A DNA stretch of 6,463 nt from Myxococcales bacterium (lineage in GTDB: Bacteria > Myxococcota_A > Polyangia > Polyangiales > Polyangiaceae): positions 1-6,463 of the forward strand of contig JANYHY010000645.1 of the NCBI GenBank assembly GCA_025362165.1, in the 5' to 3' direction. Within the stretch, counting starts at the first letter, position 1, and every line of letters begins with the position of its first letter. Of the stretch, positions 6,243 through 6,463 are shown piece by piece. A program made the translations under genes and the position numbers. The notes beneath the pieces are model-generated. The model had not been told where the DNA came from. It did not search any database and saw only the letters and a list, made by a program, of their open reading frames with translations.

Positions 6243-6246
6243 GGAG
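6243..6246 (+). promoter_or_regulatory. Ribosome binding site of the lipoprotein gene
   Basis: GGAG lies 5 bases before the ATG at 6252 and supports that start. It overlaps the palindrome CCAATTGG (6237-6244), which is too short to be a terminator. Confidence 0.7.
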
Positions 6247-6251
6247 ATGAG

Positions 6252-6463
6252 ATGAAGAACGCACTTTTGCTTGCAGCTTTGTTGGTGGCCTGTAGCTCGA
6301 CGCCCGCTACGAACAACCCAGTCGACGGCGGTGGCGACACGAGCAACCCCAACAACGCGACGCTCAAGGGTCGCATCGTCGGCTTTGGCGCGGGTTCGCC
6401 CATCAAGGGCGCGACAGTCACGATCGGCACCGCGAGCGCGACGACCGACGACAAGGGCCTGTG
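6252..6463 (+). CDS. Putative lipoprotein with carboxypeptidase-regulatory-like (Ig-type) domain, 3' end missing
   Basis: About 70 codons are visible and the frame is open at the window edge. The N-terminus is a type II (lipoprotein) signal: Lys at residue 2, a hydrophobic stretch from 4 to 13, then the lipobox LVAC with the lipidated cysteine at residue 14. Serines follow at +2 and +3, so there is no Asp-type inner-membrane retention signal; the outer membrane is the likely site by the E. coli rule. Residues 19-36 are an Asn/Gly/Asp/Pro-rich linker of the kind common in myxobacterial lipoproteins. From about residue 38, the pattern GRIVG...GSPIKGATVTI...ATTDDKG matches the start of the CarboxypepD_reg-like beta-sandwich family (G-x-V...P-x-x-GA-x-V...T-x-x-x-G). 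The rest lies outside the window, so any catalytic or binding part is unknown. The gene lies 35 bases after the giant gene with no terminator between, so co-transcription is plausible. Confidence 0.88.
   Translation, partial: MKNALLLAALLVACSSTPATNNPVDGGGDTSNPNNATLKGRIVGFGAGSPIKGATVTIGTASATTDDKGL

Noticed and set aside
6237..6244. Palindrome CCAATTGG between the last two genes, considered as a terminator
   Set aside because: It has no loop and no T-run and overlaps the ribosome binding site.
6247..6255. Two-codon frame ATG-AGA-TGA overlapping the lipoprotein start
   Set aside because: It is too short to be meaningful and is probably chance within the ribosome binding region.

Overview
The window is GC-rich, with strong GC bias at third codon positions, and it carries a giant protein combining a kinase-like domain with a TPR solenoid, followed by an Asn/Gly-rich lipoprotein. 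I recognise this combination from Myxococcota (Polyangiales/Myxococcales type, formerly Deltaproteobacteria). That placement is inference from protein style and composition, because no rRNA or other marker apart from S15 is present.

Layout from left to right. Positions 1-31 (minus) may hold the first ten codons of a gene leaving the window on the left. Positions 136-171 hold a strong hairpin, the likely terminator of rpsO. Positions 177-446 (minus) are a complete, canonical rpsO (ribosomal protein S15) with its own Shine-Dalgarno sequence and a good sigma70-type promoter at 484-511. Positions 447-813 are the divergent intergenic region. It contains the rpsO promoter, an exact 37-bp direct repeat in two copies (545-581 and 600-636), and an inverted repeat (771-782/801-812) whose right arm ends one base before the start codon of the next gene. 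Positions 814-6216 (plus) are a single 1800-residue gene. Positions 6252-6463 (plus) are the start of a lipoprotein gene cut by the right edge.

The 1800-residue protein has no signal peptide or clear membrane segment, so it is probably cytoplasmic. In order it has a small helical N-terminal domain (about 1-90), a PknB-like kinase fold (about 96-365), a very regular TPR-type solenoid with a repeat of about 72 residues (about 425-1515, interrupted by a Pro/Ser/Thr-rich linker at 1101-1135), and a C-terminal domain (about 1540-1800) that looks like a peptidase M48-type zincin fold with its zinc-binding motifs lost. The kinase part has lost the alpha-C glutamate, two glycines of the P-loop, the catalytic-loop asparagine and all Ser/Thr in the central activation loop. 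The protein therefore reads as a scaffold or sensor built from a degenerate kinase, a long solenoid and a degenerate protease fold. This is the most interesting object in the window.

rpsO is an independent housekeeping unit transcribed away from the large gene. The large gene and the lipoprotein gene lie on the same strand, 35 bases apart with no terminator between them, and may be co-transcribed. No tRNA, rRNA, CRISPR array, insertion sequence or origin was seen.
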